Shown here: positions 61,472 through 64,000 of the stretch, piece after piece
Position numbering within the stretch: position 1 is the first letter of the stretch
How the letters are laid out: each line of letters opens with the position of its first letter
Assembly: GCA_007258455.2 (NCBI GenBank)
Contig: VDFB02373365.1
Location: 219,676,162 to 219,740,161, forward strand
DNA length: 64,000 nt
Direction: 5' to 3'
DNA from: Sequoia sempervirens
Lineage: Eukaryota; Streptophyta; Pinopsida; Cupressales; Cupressaceae
Made by a program: the position numbers and the translations under genes
The notes under the pieces: generated by a model
Databases searched by the model: none
What the model saw: the letters and a program-made list of their open reading frames with translations, nothing else
Told to the model about the DNA's origin: nothing

Positions 61472-63860
61472 TGTTGATGTGTTTTTTATGCACTTTTCAA
61501 CACAGGTAGTGCATAGGTACACTACCTCTCTTGAAAGATAATCTTCCACAATCAGATTGCAGAACACTATCCCAAGGTCTCTAATGTCAAGTCTTGACAG
61601 TGCTTGGAATATCTCAGTTGTTTGATGTGATTTGCTGGAATCACAAGGCGGTCTTACGGATGAGTTACAAAGCATGGGAAGTTGGGTTTGCAAATGCAGT
61701 TTTAAAGTGCTGGAAGTGAATGAACAGTGGCTATCCATTCAAAACAACAATTTGAAACTCATCAAGTTCATCTGATTTAGCTTCATGGTGATGCTTTGGT
61801 TCCTACTTTAACCAAGGATTAAAATAAACAACAAAAGGAGAAGGCTTAAGAAAGTTATTCTAATCCTAAGCTATGAATGGACAATAACAATGGTGGCTGC
61901 TAAAGTAGATAGACTTCATAAACTGAGTTTTGCTTGACCAAGAGAAACCTACAGCTACACAAAACCAGTGTAATCTTCTAAAGACTGCAAATTTTCACAT
62001 CACATACACACATCATGTACATGCAATCGAACTAAGTTGCAGCAATAAAGGAAAAAGGCTCAGACTAGCTTTGCAAAGTGATTCATCATCAATGAACCAC
62101 AAAAAGCATGAGCTAGAAGTTCATCAAATACTAAAACAACAAACACCATCACCACTCCCATTCAAGAAACTAACACCTAAACTAGTAGGGAAGTTGAACC
62201 ATGCATACATAAAGAGAAAATTCAAAAGGAACACCCATAAATCATGCAATGTTACTCTCTATTGCTGTAGAATGTCTTTACAACAGCTCTCCAACCTTTA
62301 CAAATGAAGGGCAAGCCCCTATTTATAGTTTTCCAAAGCCCAAATAAATGGCTAGGATCAATTTCCAAAGAATGGTCTAGATTTGATTACATTAGGGTTT
62401 CACCTACCCCTCATTATCTAGCAATTTTAAAATACATTCCTTGTTTTTTCCCTATTTTGTCATCTAGTGCTCAGGTGCTATAGCAGATTTGTCTTGTAGT
62501 TGATTTCCCTTTTTACTATAGCAAAGACTATTTGAAGGCTGCCCTCCATCTAGTGGACTTGCAACATTTTTTATTAGATCAAACAAGTCGGTCGATGACT
62601 TACATCAATGGATTGGTGGCCCCTAATTCGGGCGGAAAGCTCCTTAGAAATCATCATCATCTAGAAAAAGGTAGGACAACTCCCTCAATGGGCCTTTCAA
62701 TAGACCTGTGGAAGGCTTCTTGACTCCTGCAAACACGAAGTGTCGTAAGTGCATTTATACATGAGTTAAGGAAAATGTTAGTCAAACCTACAAATTCCCT
62801 GCTAGATTTATCCATGCATCATCAAAAGATCCTGATATTCATATTTGGAGCTCATTTAGGCCATAAACATTAATGCATGCTTCAAAGGTGCGAGCGCCAG
62901 AGGGCGGAAAGATGGTGGAAGAAAGCCAGAAGGTAGACAGTGGACGGAAGCCAAAATAGCCAGGAAGAAAGAAGGTTCCCAGATGTTTCCAAAACAACTA
63001 AGAAGGAAGAAGGTTCCCAGATGTTTAAAACAGCCAAGAAGGAGGCAAGCTCCTAGATGTTCAAAACAATCAGGAAGAAGGGAGGCTCCTAGATGTTCAA
63101 AAATGGCCACGGAGAGGCGGAGCCCCGGAAACGGCCACGGAGGGGCCAGTCTTCGGAGGCCAGAACGAAGGTGGCCATCGGATGTTCAAAATGGCCATGA
63201 AGAGGCATAGCCCCAAAAATGGCCATGGAGGGGCCAGGCTCCGGAGGCTAGAAGGGAGGTGGCCGCCGAATGTTCCAAAATGGCCACGAAGAGGCGGAGC
63301 CCCAGAAATAGCCAAGAAGGGGCCGGGCTCTAGAGGCTGGAAGGGAGGTGGCCGCTGGATGTTCCGAAACGGCCACAGAGAGGCGGAGCCCCAGAAACAA
63401 CCACAAAGGGGCTGGGCTCCAGAGGCCAGAAGGGAGGTGGCCGCCGAATGTTCCAAAACAACAAAAGGGGGACGAAGCTCCGAAACCACCAAAACTTAAC
63501 CAAACTTTGACGAAACCTTGGCAGTTCATTTACTCACTTCAAACACATCTTCGATCCAAAAAAGGTTTCCCCCAAATTCAAAATTGAGGAAATGGGAGTG
63601 ACGGGGGTCCGCGGATGTTTCCAAAACAACAAAAACAAGACAAAATGCAGAAAATGTGACGGTGGACCTCATTTCTCTACGGATTTGAATACCCCAAGTA
63701 GGTGAATTTGGGTAGGGGGTTTGATCGTTTGAAGGCACATGACCAATTGGGCTTAGAAATGGAGCATGCAAAATAAGACAGGAGCAAAGCAGCCTGTCGG
63801 GAGCGAAAAAAAAGGGGGTCCCTGCCTACGACGGGGCGTGTGTGCAAAACATGCACAACA
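61472..63860 (-). repeat. LTR (probable 5')
   Basis: Partner of 55436-57821, with TATA at 62320-62328 (minus CTATAAATA) and a GC-rich repeat block at 63105-63459. Confidence 0.92.
63105..63459. repeat. GC-rich tandem repeats, second LTR
   Basis: Four units of about 89 bp corresponding one to one with 57066-57420, more diverged at CG sites (CG to TG or CA). Confidence 0.85.
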
Positions 63861-63865
63861 AGTTC

Positions 63866-64000
63866 TAGATCCATAATTTGTATTAATTATTAAGGGTCCT
63901 AACCAATTAGGGCTGATTTTTCCTTTTTCAACATAACCAGCAGTAGTGTTTCATTGATTTTCATATAAAAATAAATCGCCCTTAGTAAATGTTTGAGGGA
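63866..64000. other. Flank, nothing seen
   Basis: Continuation of the target DNA interrupted at 55435; AT-rich, no feature. Confidence 0.5.

Larger units (their letters stand above)
55436..63860 (-). mobile_element. Complete non-autonomous LTR retrotransposon with Gag-like ORF
   Basis: Two LTRs of 2386 and 2389 bp with TGTTG...CAACA ends, flanked by AGTTC at 55431-55435 and 63861-63865. The internal region is 3650 bp and has no RT, integrase or protease motif. Minus orientation is supported by the LTR TATA box, the PBS-like motif inside the right LTR, and the single long frame, all on the minus strand. No polypurine tract was seen at the left internal edge, where a palindrome and a plus-strand PBS-like TGGCGATTCACTGGG lie instead, so orientation is probable rather than certain. 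Confidence 0.88.

Noticed and set aside
1..64000. CRISPR arrays, bacterial-type operons, rRNA or tRNA genes
   Set aside because: None seen. The only tRNA-like promoter boxes belong to the SINE at 35621, and the tandem repeats lack CRISPR spacing.

Overview
The window looks like gene-poor nuclear DNA of a large-genome seed plant, most likely a conifer. It is AT-rich, dense in decayed and nested retroelements, and has one recognisable host-type gene (DUF247). The organism call is inference; no marker gene fixes the species.

Layout. 1-8914: an old Ty1/copia element (minus strand, gag-protease; its PBS and LTR edge lie near 8902-8915) is split inside gag by a complete Ty3/gypsy chromovirus (559-8191, minus). 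The chromovirus has both LTRs, PBS, polypurine tract and a gag-pol-chromodomain frame broken by about a dozen stops. 8915-11490: AT-rich, no gene. 11491-13110: intronless DUF247 membrane-protein gene (minus), full length except for one in-frame TAA. 13111-43290: two copies of a segment of about 7-8 kb (A, 13655-22206 plus 29109-29902; B, 35396-43290). Each carries relics of the DUF247 5' end and its upstream DNA. The two copies differ by clean insertions: a solo LTR with a 5-bp target duplication (A), a retroposon whose body is tandemly triplicated (A), a plus-strand LTR with PBS (ends the A homology), and a tRNA-type SINE (B). 43291-47709: non-coding, with the end of a minus-strand LTR element near 46.1 kb. 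47710-51776: an LTR of the same family as the solo LTR, interrupted by a 2.5-kb LINE-like element inside a 17-bp target duplication. 52840-54840: broken plant mobile domain (PMD) gene, plus strand. 55436-63860: a complete LTR pair with target duplication AGTTC. It is probably non-autonomous, with GC-rich 89-bp repeats in U3 and a long Gag-like frame on the minus strand holding three Cys-His knuckles.

Most notable signals: (1) a LINE-like retroposon family that places a third ORF, with an unassigned conserved domain, downstream of the RNase H domain, seen in two independent insertions; (2) a non-autonomous LTR element with a three-knuckle Gag-like protein and a pair of hairpins sharing a 9-nt loop, with stems that differ in sequence yet still pair; (3) insertion polymorphisms between the duplicated segments that date the elements relative to each other. 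Nothing here appears to be an intact, certainly expressed gene. All alignments were done by eye; no searches were run.
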